NCBI GenBank assembly: GCA_021442155.1 | Contig: CM038215.1 | Coordinates: 4,860,976 to 4,924,975, forward strand | Length of the DNA stretch: 64,000 nucleotides | Reading direction: 5' to 3' | Source of the DNA: Cymbidium sinense | Taxonomy: Eukaryota > Streptophyta > Magnoliopsida > Asparagales > Orchidaceae | Part shown: positions 11,153-21,500 of the stretch, one piece after another | Numbering within the stretch: the stretch's first letter is position 1 | How the letters are laid out: every line of letters begins with the position of its first letter | Notes under the pieces: generated by a model | Told to the model about the DNA's origin: nothing | Seen by the model: only the letters and a program-made list of their open reading frames with translations | Databases searched by the model: none | Translations under genes and position numbers: made by a program

Positions 11153-13020
11153 AAACTAGGGAAGTGAGGTAATCAGATGACTTCGTTGGTGCTAGCTAAG
11201 GCTTCGTGTTCCCGGGATGTCCAAACTATATACCCATTATTGTTCAATATTATATACATCAACACATGAATAGAAGAAAGAGAACTCAACATTCATACAC
11301 TTAAGCTATAAGCACATGCATTTCTTATGTATTTATAACTAACATCATAACACATATTATTATTCATTTATACACTTTTGAAAAATACATTTGGATTTAA
11401 TATTGATAATAGCCATGCATATATTAAATTATATCAACACATGCAAGCTTACATAAAGGAAATCCATTTTATTTTACTTGATTTTGAAAAGATGGATGCA
11501 TGAATTAAAATGACAAACCAAATTTAACATGATTGGAAAGACGACAATCAAATATAAGCATGTGATTGATTCAACCAAACTAGTTTTTGAGGACAACCAA
11601 ATCAAATAAGATTATTTAAAGCAAACCAAAGCTTCTTTATTAATTAAGTTTTGGATTTGACTTGATTTAAAAAGGAAGAGAAATCATCATTTCTTGTTTT
11701 AAACCCATTCCACATTAGTGATTTGATTTAATTTATGGAAATGAAACTAAGTTGATTTTATGGGTTAATTAAGTTGAACTCTTAATTGGAAGAATTAAAT
11801 ACCCTTACTTATGTCAGGTTAAAGTAATTAACTAAATAATTTTGAGCCAACATCATATGCATGGAAAATAAACTTGCAATGATCCTAGAAATAAAAGGGG
11901 CCTAATGCAATTGTTCATGATTAATAGTTAATTAAGTTAAGAGACTTAATTCCCACACATGTGGACTAACCATAATTTCATTAAACTCCTTTAGGTTATT
12001 AAATACCTAAAGATCTACCCCATGATTTAATTAATTAAGGTTTGATGTGATTATGATTTCAATTTGATTAAGTGATTTAATTAATTAGTTAAATCTTAGT
12101 TAATTTCATTTTAAAAAGGGTGAAATGAACTTGGAAAGTTCTATTCCTTTGTTCACTCTTGTTGAACAATGATTAATAAACTTAATTAACCAATTTGTTC
12201 ATATTCATTGAATTAAATAATCATTAATTTACTTGAAAGAGTACTTATGGTTTAATTTGTCAATTTTACTAATTAATTGAGAAATAAATCCCAAAAAAAT
12301 TATGGGTGACAGAGGTCATCCCATTAAATTAACCCATAAAATTTGGGATTAATTGCTTAAGTAATTAAGGAGTAATTATGCTAATTAATTTTTCAATTAA
12401 ACTTTAATTACTAGTCAAAATTAGTTAAGATCATTTTTAATTAATTCTCTTCTGAATTACCATTAAAATTAGTATTTATTTGCATTTTTTATTTATCTAT
12501 GATGTTTTATGTTTTTTAGAAGTTTCAACCATCAAAAATGATTAATTAAGCCTAATCCTATTGGCACCATGTGGTGCATCGGGATTATACTTCTAACTCC
12601 ACTTGGTGGCAGCAGATGCACTTTCTTGTTTATCGTTCAATCTAAGATTGGATGGTAATGATCAATCCCACAACTTAATAAAATTAAATAAGATTAATCT
12701 AGTGGATCTAATCACGACCATCTATTCTGATCACGTGGAATGGACAGTGTGTGATCTAACGTCACATGAGTGAGGGAGAGAGGAGTCCGTCCACCATTAC
12801 TCACTTGATCTAAGCTTACCCAAGCTCGGATCAACTCCAAAAGGATCCCACATCTTCATGACATCGATCGGAGGGGTTCCAATGGTCAACATCACATGAG
12901 ATGAAAGTTTTCTTCAAAAAGCTCCAACCCATTTTTTGCCTAAGGATCAATTTTGGAAGCATACCTCACCGGAGCTCAAGACTGGCAGCTGGATTGATTG
13001 AGGAAGATTCATCTAGTTAA
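11153..13020 (+). repeat. Retroelement non-coding segment with inverted relative at 46,085-47,960
   Basis: This segment aligns, reverse-complemented, with 46,085-47,960. Landmarks in order are AACTAGGGAAGTGAGGTAATC, GCTTCGTGTTCCCGGGATGTCC, ATTTCTTATGTATTTATAACT, the AATTAATT-rich middle, and CAAAAGGATCCCACATCTTC followed by AAGATCAATTTTGGAAGCATACC-like sequence. It is probably LTR or leader sequence of the gypsy family whose pol follows. No gene is present. Confidence 0.75.
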
Positions 13021-15592
13021 GACAAAGCCCTGATGTTTAGTAATTGGATCGATTCCTCATTGTTCACTCGAAAGGCCATGAGCTGACAATTTGGAGCTTA
13101 ACTTTGATATGATTTGTTCTTGCTCAATGAGGCATGGAAGTGTGTTCAAAGTTAATTTAAGTTTGATGGAGAAATGGAGAAGTTAGGTCAAAATGGGAAC
13201 TTTTGAAATGGATGGGAATGAAATGATCGAGCAACGAGCTTGGGAACTTAGGAATGGGTAGCTTGGGTAGCTTGGCTTTGAGAATTATTTGTGTGCATGT
13301 TTGAGTGGAAACGAGGGGTTGTATACCCCCTTCATCTTGATCATATGGTGGGATCAGGTTTGGCTTCTAGTGGCCATCCGACCATCTCAAGGTGTCATAG
13401 GTGGCAGGGAGGAGGTGAGTTGGCTCAGCTTGGTTGGTTGAAGGTGTGGAGGTGGCTACCAAAGAGGAATCATGGGTGTCCTATGGGTTTCAAATGCTCC
13501 AATAGGTGGGGCTAGGTGATTTCACCTCCTATGGGTCATGGCCAACTCAACCACCCCTTGTGTCAGGTTAGACATTGTCCTATGTGCCTAGGTGGACCAT
13601 TGGAACAATACCAAGTAGCCAAGGAATGAAAATGACCACTTACATGGGTGATTTGTCTCATGTGATGCCCTTGACCGAAGGGTAGAAAGATCATTTAGCA
13701 TTGGATTTGATTTGGGTTGATTTGAAATGATCCAAAAGTGGGTTAGCAAAATTTCAAGTCAATTGGAGTTGATTTCATTAGGTTTGCCTCAATTTGACTC
13801 ATTTAGGTCAAATTGGGTTAGGTTGGTCAAGTTGACAAATTAGTCAAATTGGGTCAAACCTAGGGTTGGGCAAAGTTCATATGATAATTTGGGATGTATT
13901 GGTTCAATTGTTTTGGTTTAGTTTGGCTTAGATTTGATTTTGGCTCATTTGAATTCATTTTGTTCAAATGGGTTAAGTTGACCAATTTGATCAAATTGGC
14001 CAAATTAGCTTGGGTTGGGTATTAGCTTGGGTCTAGTTGACCAATTGAAGATGATTGTAGGCTTTGGTTTCAAATTAATTTGGATTTGATTTTGATTTTG
14101 GCTAGCTTGAACCTTTAGGTCAATTTGGGCTATGTAGGTCAATTGGATTCAATTGGGTCCAATCATGGCTTTGGTCAAGTTCAACAATCAATTTGGAATG
14201 AACTTAAGTCATTGGTTGCAATCAATTTGGTTTATATTTTGATTTGACACAATTTGGTCTTTAAGGTCAATTTGGGTCAACTTGGTCAACAGAGACAAAT
14301 GGGTTTGGTTTTACTCAATTGAAGGTCAAGTCATATTTAAATATTGATTTTGATTTGGTATGAATCATTGGTTTCAAGGGATTTGGCTTAGGTTGCAATT
14401 TGGCTAGTTTGGGCTCATATGGGTTAAGGGGTTGACATGGTCAAATTACCATGTTGACTTGGTTTGATCCAATTTGTGACAATTAATCAACCTTGGGTGA
14501 TCAAAAATCATGATAGGAGGTTTTGATCGGCTTGGTTTAATCCAATTTGGGTAGGATTAAAACTTGGTTAAAATAGGTCAAATTGGCCACTTTTGGTCAA
14601 GTGGACCAATTAGGTTTAGTTGGCTTAATTTTTGGTTGAGTTTGAATTAGTTGAGTTTATATATGGATTTGGGATTGATATATAAATTCAATTGTAATTA
14701 GCATGGGTTCAAATGGGTTTTGATTCATTTGAACATTTCAAGTCAAAAGGGTTAAGTTGAGTTTGACTTGGGTTGATTTTGGTTTGGCTTGATGATTGTA
14801 GATTTAATTTATATTTGTGAATATGATTGAAGGTATGATTGATTCATGAGAAAATCAATTGAATTTGGGTTTTAGAATGAAGGAATTTGGCTATGTCCAT
14901 AAAGTTGGGTCATGTGGCTTTGGTTTGGATTTTTATTTGGTTTGATTTAGTTTTGATGATTTAAATATATATTTTTCATTTCAATTTATGAAGATTCTTG
15001 AAAATATGATTGATTTGTGAGAAAATCAATTCAGTTTGACTTGATTTGGATTAAGATTTGGCTATGTCCATGGGATAGGAAGGATTTTGATTTAATTTGA
15101 TATAATTTGATTTAGTTTTGATCATTTGAATGTAAATATGATTTATATTTAGGAAGATGATTGAAGATATAAACTAATTATGAGAAAATCAATTGGTTTT
15201 GGATTAATTTGGATTAAGATTTAGCTAAGTCCATGGAATAGGTCATATGGCTTAGAAAGGGTTTCAAGTTTGGATTTGATCATGGGCTTGAATCATTTGG
15301 GTTTGGGTTTGGATTTTAATTTGATGTTTGAATTGAACTTGAGGTTTCATTTTAAAAGGTGATCATGGATTTGATTTGGGTTGTAGGGTAGGTGAATTAT
15401 CTTAATCTCTAAGGCATAACCTAATCTTATGGTTAACCCTTCTAAGTCCTTAGGCTTAGGTTAAGGGTTTACCTAATTATTAGAAGCATCTTATGACTAG
15501 AGAAGTCTTAGTGTCTAGAAGACTCCTAAGTCTAAGATGGGAAGATTGAATCCACACTCCAAAAGAGAGGTCAATAAGCCTTAGGTTCTATA
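13021..15592 (+). repeat. TTG-rich leader of the gypsy element, with 165 bp tandem repeats
   Basis: The stretch is dominated by words such as GGTCAAATTGGGTCAA, TTTGATTTGG and GGTTGACC. Near its end three copies of a 165-170 bp unit start at 14,849, 15,019 and 15,182. Each has GAGAAAATCAATT, a TTGGATTAAGATTTGGCTA-like word and GTCCATGG. A 74-codon frame at 13,291-13,515 has no recognisable domain, and I take it as chance. No gag domain could be recognised. Confidence 0.6.
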
Positions 15593-15907
15593 GTGTTTCC
15601 CTTAGAGATAGATGATTGGAAGACTGAGGCCATGTTTCATATTATATACTCACATATATCTTTCAATGCTTTGCTTGGGAGACCATCGATACATGAGAAC
15701 AACATAATTCCATTCCTTCTACATCAATGTATGAAGTTTATGAGAGGTGGGATCATCTACTATGTTAAAAGTGATCTCAAGCCATTTACAGTTCATGAGG
15801 TCAGCATATATGAGGATGTGTATTACTACCTCCCTCAAAATCAGCAAGTCTATTCTCGTGAACTTGGCAAAAGTTTAAAAATAAAAGAAAAAGAAATAGA
15901 GAATTAA
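15593..15907 (+). pseudogene. Ty3/gypsy protease C-terminal region (104 codons)
   Basis: The frame carries the pattern seen at the end of the aspartic protease in plant Ty3/gypsy polyproteins: a hydrophobic run, SFNALLGRPSIHENN, then IPFLLHQCMKF. The LLGRP..IH core and the P..LHQ..KF partner are hallmarks of this region. The catalytic DTG part expected upstream is not visible. After the C-terminal YYLPQ segment the frame turns Lys/Glu-rich and stops. In an intact element this would be a slice of a polyprotein of more than 1,000 residues. Confident as to family. Confidence 0.8.
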
Positions 15908-17100
15908 AGAGAAAATGAAAAAGAAAATATAAGGGAGAAGAAATAGACTTGGAGGAGGAAGTGGAGCCTTACATTAGATTCCACCCACAATTTATTGCTC
16001 CATTCGAACCTATGGGTAGGATGACCTGACCTCCACCATGCAGAGGAAGAGGCCAGTTTAGAGGTAGTCCTAGGGGTGCAAAACCTCTTTATTGGCCATC
16101 CAATAAAGGTATGTGTCCGTTACAGGAGTAAACACTTATCCATATACTTAGAATCTACTTCATAGGATGAGTCTTATATGGTTAGCACACTAGCCACCTC
16201 TTCTCAGTAATAGATTTCCTTGGAGGTAACACTTGAGCCAGATAGCGATGAAGGCCAGGTTCCAAAGCAAAGCATAAGTGTATCCAAGTCTATATATGAA
16301 ATAGTTAGTTATCAGTTAAGAACTTTATCTCTGACCCCACTTTCCTCTCAAAATGCTAAGGGCTTGGAGATTAAGGAAGCTCTTAAGTCATCTACAAGTG
16401 TGTAGACTCAGAGGTTCTTTTTGGGAACATCATCCTCAAGCCAAAGTTGATGTAGATCTTGAGATGATTCATATAAAGAATTAATTGAATTTACCTTTTG
16501 ATTGGTATTTGCTTTGTGTTCATAATTTAGCAAAGAAATGGTTAATCCCACATACTTGGTCAAAGCATTGGCCAGGCTACTTTGAAAGAATATGGAAGTA
16601 TAAATATAAAAGCTCTCAATCAAGACCATGACTATGATTCAGTATAGTGGGTCCAGTCGATGATGATTACTTAGTCATTACCAATCATTTGGAATCTGAT
16701 AGGTTCTTTTCAAATCACATTAACTCATATGAGGAGCTGTGCTTAGAAACTTCAGATGATCTAGATGATTTTGAATTCAAAGATGCACTGCCAGAGTGCA
16801 AAGAAGAGATCAAGTCAACCATAGATGAGCTCAAGGAAATCAACTTAGGAACTTGAGAAGATCCATGCCTGACATACATCTGTTCTTTACTCAATGAAAT
16901 TGAAACCAATGACTTAGTTAGGCTATTGACTGAGTTTAAGGCCTGCTTTGCATGGAGTTATGAAGAGATGTAGGGATTGGCTCTTGACATAACAATCCAT
17001 AAACTAGCAATAGAGAACTGCTTCTATCAAGAAAACTCTTAGACATATGCGATTAGACATAGAATAGGTCATTTATGAAGTTAAGAAGCGATGATGGCTT
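15908..17100 (+). pseudogene. Ty3/gypsy pre-RT spacer, frame-broken
   Basis: Short open pieces lie at 16,220-16,405 (Ser/Glu-rich, unrecognised) and 16,647-16,856 (acidic, Asp/Glu-rich). After a stop the second continues into LLTEFKACFAWSYEEM at about 16,920-16,970. That LL.EFK..FAWSYE.M pattern is typical of the segment just before reverse transcriptase in plant Ty3/gypsy elements, where a Pro-Gly-Leu normally follows. Here a stop codon replaces the expected proline. The acidic spacer between protease and RT is a usual feature of these elements. Confidence 0.7.
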
Positions 17101-17855
17101 CATTTGAGAAGAAAAATACCCTACGGTTAGCCATCATCCTAATTAAGAAAAAGAATGTCTAAATTCATAATGCATTGATTTTTGGGATTTAAATAAGGCA
17201 TGTTGAGAAGACAAATTTCCACTATGAATCTTAGAGCTGATGGTGGACATTGCCTCATCTCATGTAGTATTCTCCTTCATGGATGGCTCATTTAGATATA
17301 ACCAAATAAACATGGCCCTTGAAGATGAAAGAAACACTACTTTTAGAACCTTGATCGGAATCTATTACTATAAGGTCATGCCATTTTTGTCTAAAAAATG
17401 ATAGTGCTACATACCAGTGGGCAATGAATTAAATCTTTGACAAACTCATTCATCATCAAGTTAAGTGCAATGTCAATGATTTCGTGTTCAAAAGTAGAGA
17501 AATAGAAGACCATCTCTTTGACTTGAGAGTAGTTTTTAAATATTTAAAATAATTTAACCTCAAAATGAATCCCTTGTAGTTTGCATATGAAGTAGCTTTA
17601 GCAAAATTTCTTAGGTTTGTTGTCTGACACCATGGAATCAAAATCAATCTGGAGAAGATCAAGGTAATATTAAAATGACACCCCCTTAAAGTTTAGCTCA
17701 ATTAAGATCATTCTAAGAACGGTTGGCATATCTAAGATGCTTCATATCCAACTTATCAGGAAAACACCATCCATGCTCAGCACTTATAAAAGGATGCCCA
17801 GTTCAAGTGGGGTGACAAGTATGAGCATGCCTTAGAAGACATCAAGCATTACCTG
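17101..17855 (+). pseudogene. Ty3/gypsy reverse transcriptase, catalytic site altered
   Basis: RT motifs in order are: a degraded IILIKKKNV segment; MVDIASSHVVFSFMDGSFRY (normally FSFMDG.SGYNQI) near 17,240; the YYYKVMPF block near 17,370; ATYQWAMN near 17,410; then KCNVNDFVFKSRE. The catalytic box that reads YVDD in active elements is NVND here (17,469-17,480), so one of the paired metal-binding aspartates is an asparagine. At least five in-frame stops follow. The enzyme would copy element RNA into DNA, but this copy is dead on both counts. Confidence 0.85.
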
Positions 17856-18158
17856 ATGATGTTGCTGATTCTAGTAGTCCCTATCCCGGGCAAGCCACCC
17901 ATATGTTACACTACTACATTAGAAGACTCCCTTGGTGCTTTTTTGGCCCAAGCTAATGACAAAGAAAAGGAAAATATACTCTACAACCTCAACTCATTTT
18001 ATTATTATGCTAATTATCCACCCATTGAGATGCATTTCCTAGCTTTAATCTTTATATCCCAAAAGATTTAACACTACATGATTTCTCATAAGGTGAACTT
18101 AATCTCTATGATAAATCCACTACAATATCTCATGAAATGACTGACACTACCCAAATGG
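17856..18158 (+). pseudogene. Ty3/gypsy RNase H domain, frame-broken
   Basis: A 71-codon frame (17,856-18,071) reads LGAFLAQANDKEKENILYNL and, further on, PPIEMHFLALIFISQKI. This matches the RT-linked RNase H of Ty3/gypsy elements (usual form LGA.L.Q......I.Y.S, then Y...E...LAL..A.QKLRHY). The domain normally removes the RNA strand of the RNA-DNA hybrid. The following frame (HYMISHKVNLIS...) continues the family pattern into the tether region. Confidence 0.8.
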
Positions 18159-18590
18159 TTGGCATCACGGTCCATGATCCTCTCACAGTTTGGCATTACC
18201 TTCTTACCCCTCCGTGTAGTGAAAGGACAAGCGCTAGTAGATTTCTTAGAAGCACACCCACTTCTTGCTGACGCTCTGCTTAGTGATGATCTCCATGATG
18301 AACAAATCATAAACTTAGGGATACTAGAATTCACTACAAGGAGATGTACCATGATGGTGTGGGTTCTTCTGAGGAGAAGAATCATCTACCGAGGAAAGGT
18401 AGGGGTAGGAATAGTTCTCTTAACTCTGGACTACGATGTGATGAGATTATCATATCATCTATATAATCCTTGCACCAATAATAAAGCTAAATATGAAGCT
18501 CTGATTAACAGTCTGGAGTTATTTGTTACTCAGCATCCAGAACATCAACATCTTTGGGGATTCTCAGCAAGTTATTAACCAAATCACTAG
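18159..18590 (+). pseudogene. Second RNase H (tether and start), truncated
   Basis: The 139-codon frame begins in the tether (KGQALVDFLEAHPL, normally KGQA.ADFLA.HP). It then enters a second RNase H: after a shifted Asp-Gly region come GVGIVLLTLDYDV, LSYHLYNPCTNNKAKYEAL and INSLEL. The CTNN.AEYEAL pattern with its catalytic Glu marks the extra RNase H carried by Tat-group elements. Here the Glu of AEYEAL is Lys in the first position (AKYEAL). The domain is cut by telomere-like DNA just after the SLEL helix, so the rest of pol is gone. Confidence 0.75.
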
Positions 18591-21500
18591 GTCTTATAAG
18601 TTTTGGGTTTAGGGTTTTATAGATTTAGTTTAATATTTTAGGGTTTAGGTTTTAGGGTTAGAGTTTAGGGTTTATGGTTTAGGGTTTAGGGTTTAGGGTT
18701 TAGTGTTTAGGCTTTAGGGTTTAGAGTTTTTAGGATTTAGGGTTTATGATTTAGGGTTAAGCGTTTAAGGTTAGCTTAAGGTTTAGGGTTTAGGGTTTAC
18801 AATTTAGTCTTTAGGGTTTAGGGTTTAAGGTTTAGGGTTAGTTTAGAGTTTAGTGTTTAGGGTTTTGAGGGTTTAGGGTTTAGGGTTTGGGGTTTAAGGT
18901 TAGGGTTAGGGTTAGGGTTTAGGTTTATGGTTTAAGTTTTTGGATTTAGGGTTTAGGGTTTAGGATTTAAGGTTGTATATTTAAGGTTATAGGTTTAGGG
19001 CTTATGGTTTAGGGTTAGTTTTAGGGTCTAGGTTTAGGGTTTGGGGTTTAGGATTTAGGGTTTAGGGTTTAGGGTTTAGGATTTAAGGTTTGTTTATTTT
19101 TAAAATTAAGTAATCAATAAGTTTAGGTTTATTTAGTTTATTTATTATTTATTTTAGTCTATTTTAATTTTTATTTTTAATTAGGTTTAGCTTTTATTTT
19201 GATTTAGTTTAATTTATTTATTTTAGTTTTGGTTTTTTATTGTAGTTTATTTTTTAGGTTTTTGTTTAGGTTTATGTTTCTTTTTTAGTTTAGTTTTATT
19301 TTTATCTTATTTTTTAGGTTTAATTTATATTTTTTATTTTGAGGTTTAGGTTTAGGTTTTTATTTAAATTTTTTAGGTTTATCTTTTATGTTTTTTATTT
19401 TTGGTTTATTTTTAGGTTTTCTTTTTTAATTTAGGTTTTGGTTTATTTATAGTTTATTTTATTTTATTTAGTTTAGAGTATAGGTTTAGTCTATTTTAGG
19501 TTTAGGTTTAATTTTTATTTATTTTTGTTTAGGTTTGGGTTTATTTTATTTTGTTTATTTTAGGTTTAGGTTAATTTTTTTCCAGTTTAAGTTTTATATT
19601 TTATTTATTTTTAGGTTTTATTTTTAGGTTTATTTATTAGGGTTAGGTTTTAATTTAGTTTTTTATATTATTTTAGGTTTATTTTATTTTTATTTTATGT
19701 TTTGATTTTATTTTGTTTATGTATTTTATTTTTAGGTTTATTTTAATTTTTAGTTTAGTTTAAGTTTTTATTAATTTTATTTTAGTTTAGTTTTTATTTT
19801 TAGGTTTAGGTTTTTATTTTAATTTTTTAGGTTTAGCTTTAGGTTTTTTATTTTAGGTTTAGTTTTATGTTTAATTTTTTAGTTTAGGTTTAGTTTTATC
19901 TATAGTTTATTTAAATTTATTTAGTTTAGATTATAGGATTAGTGTATTTTAGGTTTAGGTTTAGGTTTAATTTATTTTAATTTAGGTTTGGGTCTATTTT
20001 ATTTTATTTTTTTAGGTTTAGGTTTATTTTCTTTTGGGCTTAAGTTTTATATTTTATTTATTTTTAGATTTTATTTTTAGGATTATTTTTTAGGTTTAGG
20101 TTTTTATTTAGTTTTTATTTTATTTTTTGTTTTTTTTTTATATTATGTTTGGGTTATATTTTATTTATGCATTTTATTTTTAGTTTTATTTTATTTTATT
20201 TAGTTTAGTTTAATTTTTATTAATTTTATTTTAGTTTAGTTTCTATTTTTAGGTTTAGATTTTAGTTTAGGTTTTTAATTTATTTTATTATTTTAGGTTT
20301 ATGTTTTATTTTTTATTTTTAGGTTTAGGTTTAGGGATTTATTTTAATTTTTAAGGTTTAGGTTTTCAATTTTTATTTTAGGTTTATTTTTAGATTTTAT
20401 TTTTTAGTTTAGGTTTAGGTTTATTTTTTGTTTATTTTATATTTTTTAGTTTAGGTTTAGTTTATTTTGGTTTAGGTTTAAGTTTTATTTATTTTAGTTT
20501 AGTATATTTTAGTTTAGGTTAAGGTTTATTTTATTTTTATCTTAGGTTAAGGTTTTTTTTTTTAGTTTAGGGATTAGGTTTTATTTTTTATTTTTTAGGT
20601 TAAGCTTTTTATTTGATTTTTATTTTATTTTATTTTATGTTTATTTTATTTTTAATTTACATTTAGTTTTATTTTATTTAGGTTTTTTATTATTAGGGTT
20701 ATTTTATTTCTTAGTTTAGTTTTTATTTTTATTTATTTTAGTTTAGTTTATTTATATTTTTTAATTTATTTTATTTTTTGGGTTTAGGTTTAGGTTTTAG
20801 TTTAGGTCTTTATTTTACTTTATTATTTTATTTTAAATAAGTTTAGGGGTTTTATTTATTTTATTTTTAAGTTTTATTTAGTTTAGGTTTAGGTTTTTAG
20901 GTTTTTAGGTTTTTAGGGTTTAGGGTTTTGGGTTTAGAGATTAGGATTTAGGGTTTAGGTTTTAGGGTTTAGGGTTTAGGGTTTAGGATTTAGGGATAGG
21001 TTTTAGGGTTTAGGGTTTAAGGTTTACTGTTTAAGCTTTATGGTTTAGAGTTTTATAGTTTAGGGTTTAGGGTTTAGGGTTTAGGGATTAGGGTTTAGAG
21101 AATAGGGTTAGCTTAGGGTTTAGGGTTTAAGGTTTATGATTTAAACTTAGTTTTAGATTTTGGAGTAGGGTTTAGGGTTTATAGTTTATTTAGGGTTTAG
21201 TTTAGGTTTTAGGTTAGAGTGTTATAGTTTTAGGGTTTAGGGTTTAGGATTTAGGGTTTAGGCTTTAGGTTTTAGGCTTTAGGGTTTAGGGTTTACGGTT
21301 TAAAGTTTAGGGTTAATTTAGGAGTTTTTTGTTTAGGGTTTTAGGGATTAGGGTTTAGGGTTAGTTTAATGGTTAGGGTTTAGGGTTTAGGGTTTAAGGT
21401 TCAAGGTTACTTTTAGGGTTAAGGGTTTAGGGGTTTAGATTTAGGGTTTAAGGTTTAAGGTTTAGGGTTTAGTTTTTTTTATGTAAGAAAAAAAACTAAA

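Larger units (their letters stand above)
11153..18590 (+). mobile_element. Ty3/gypsy retrotransposon fragment, probably Tat-like
   Basis: Domain order on + is protease end, spacer, reverse transcriptase, RNase H, second RNase H. The long non-coding 5' part (11,153-15,580) and the second RNase H domain fit the Tat/Ogre/Retand branch of plant Ty3/gypsy elements. The 3' end is cut inside the second RNase H, and there is no integrase and no 3' LTR before telomere-like DNA resumes at about 18,591. The 5' end is also cut, abutting a GRP 3'UTR remnant. All reading frames are broken by stops and shifts. It is an old, inactive, doubly truncated copy. I could not place LTR ends or a primer-binding site with confidence. 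Confidence 0.85.
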
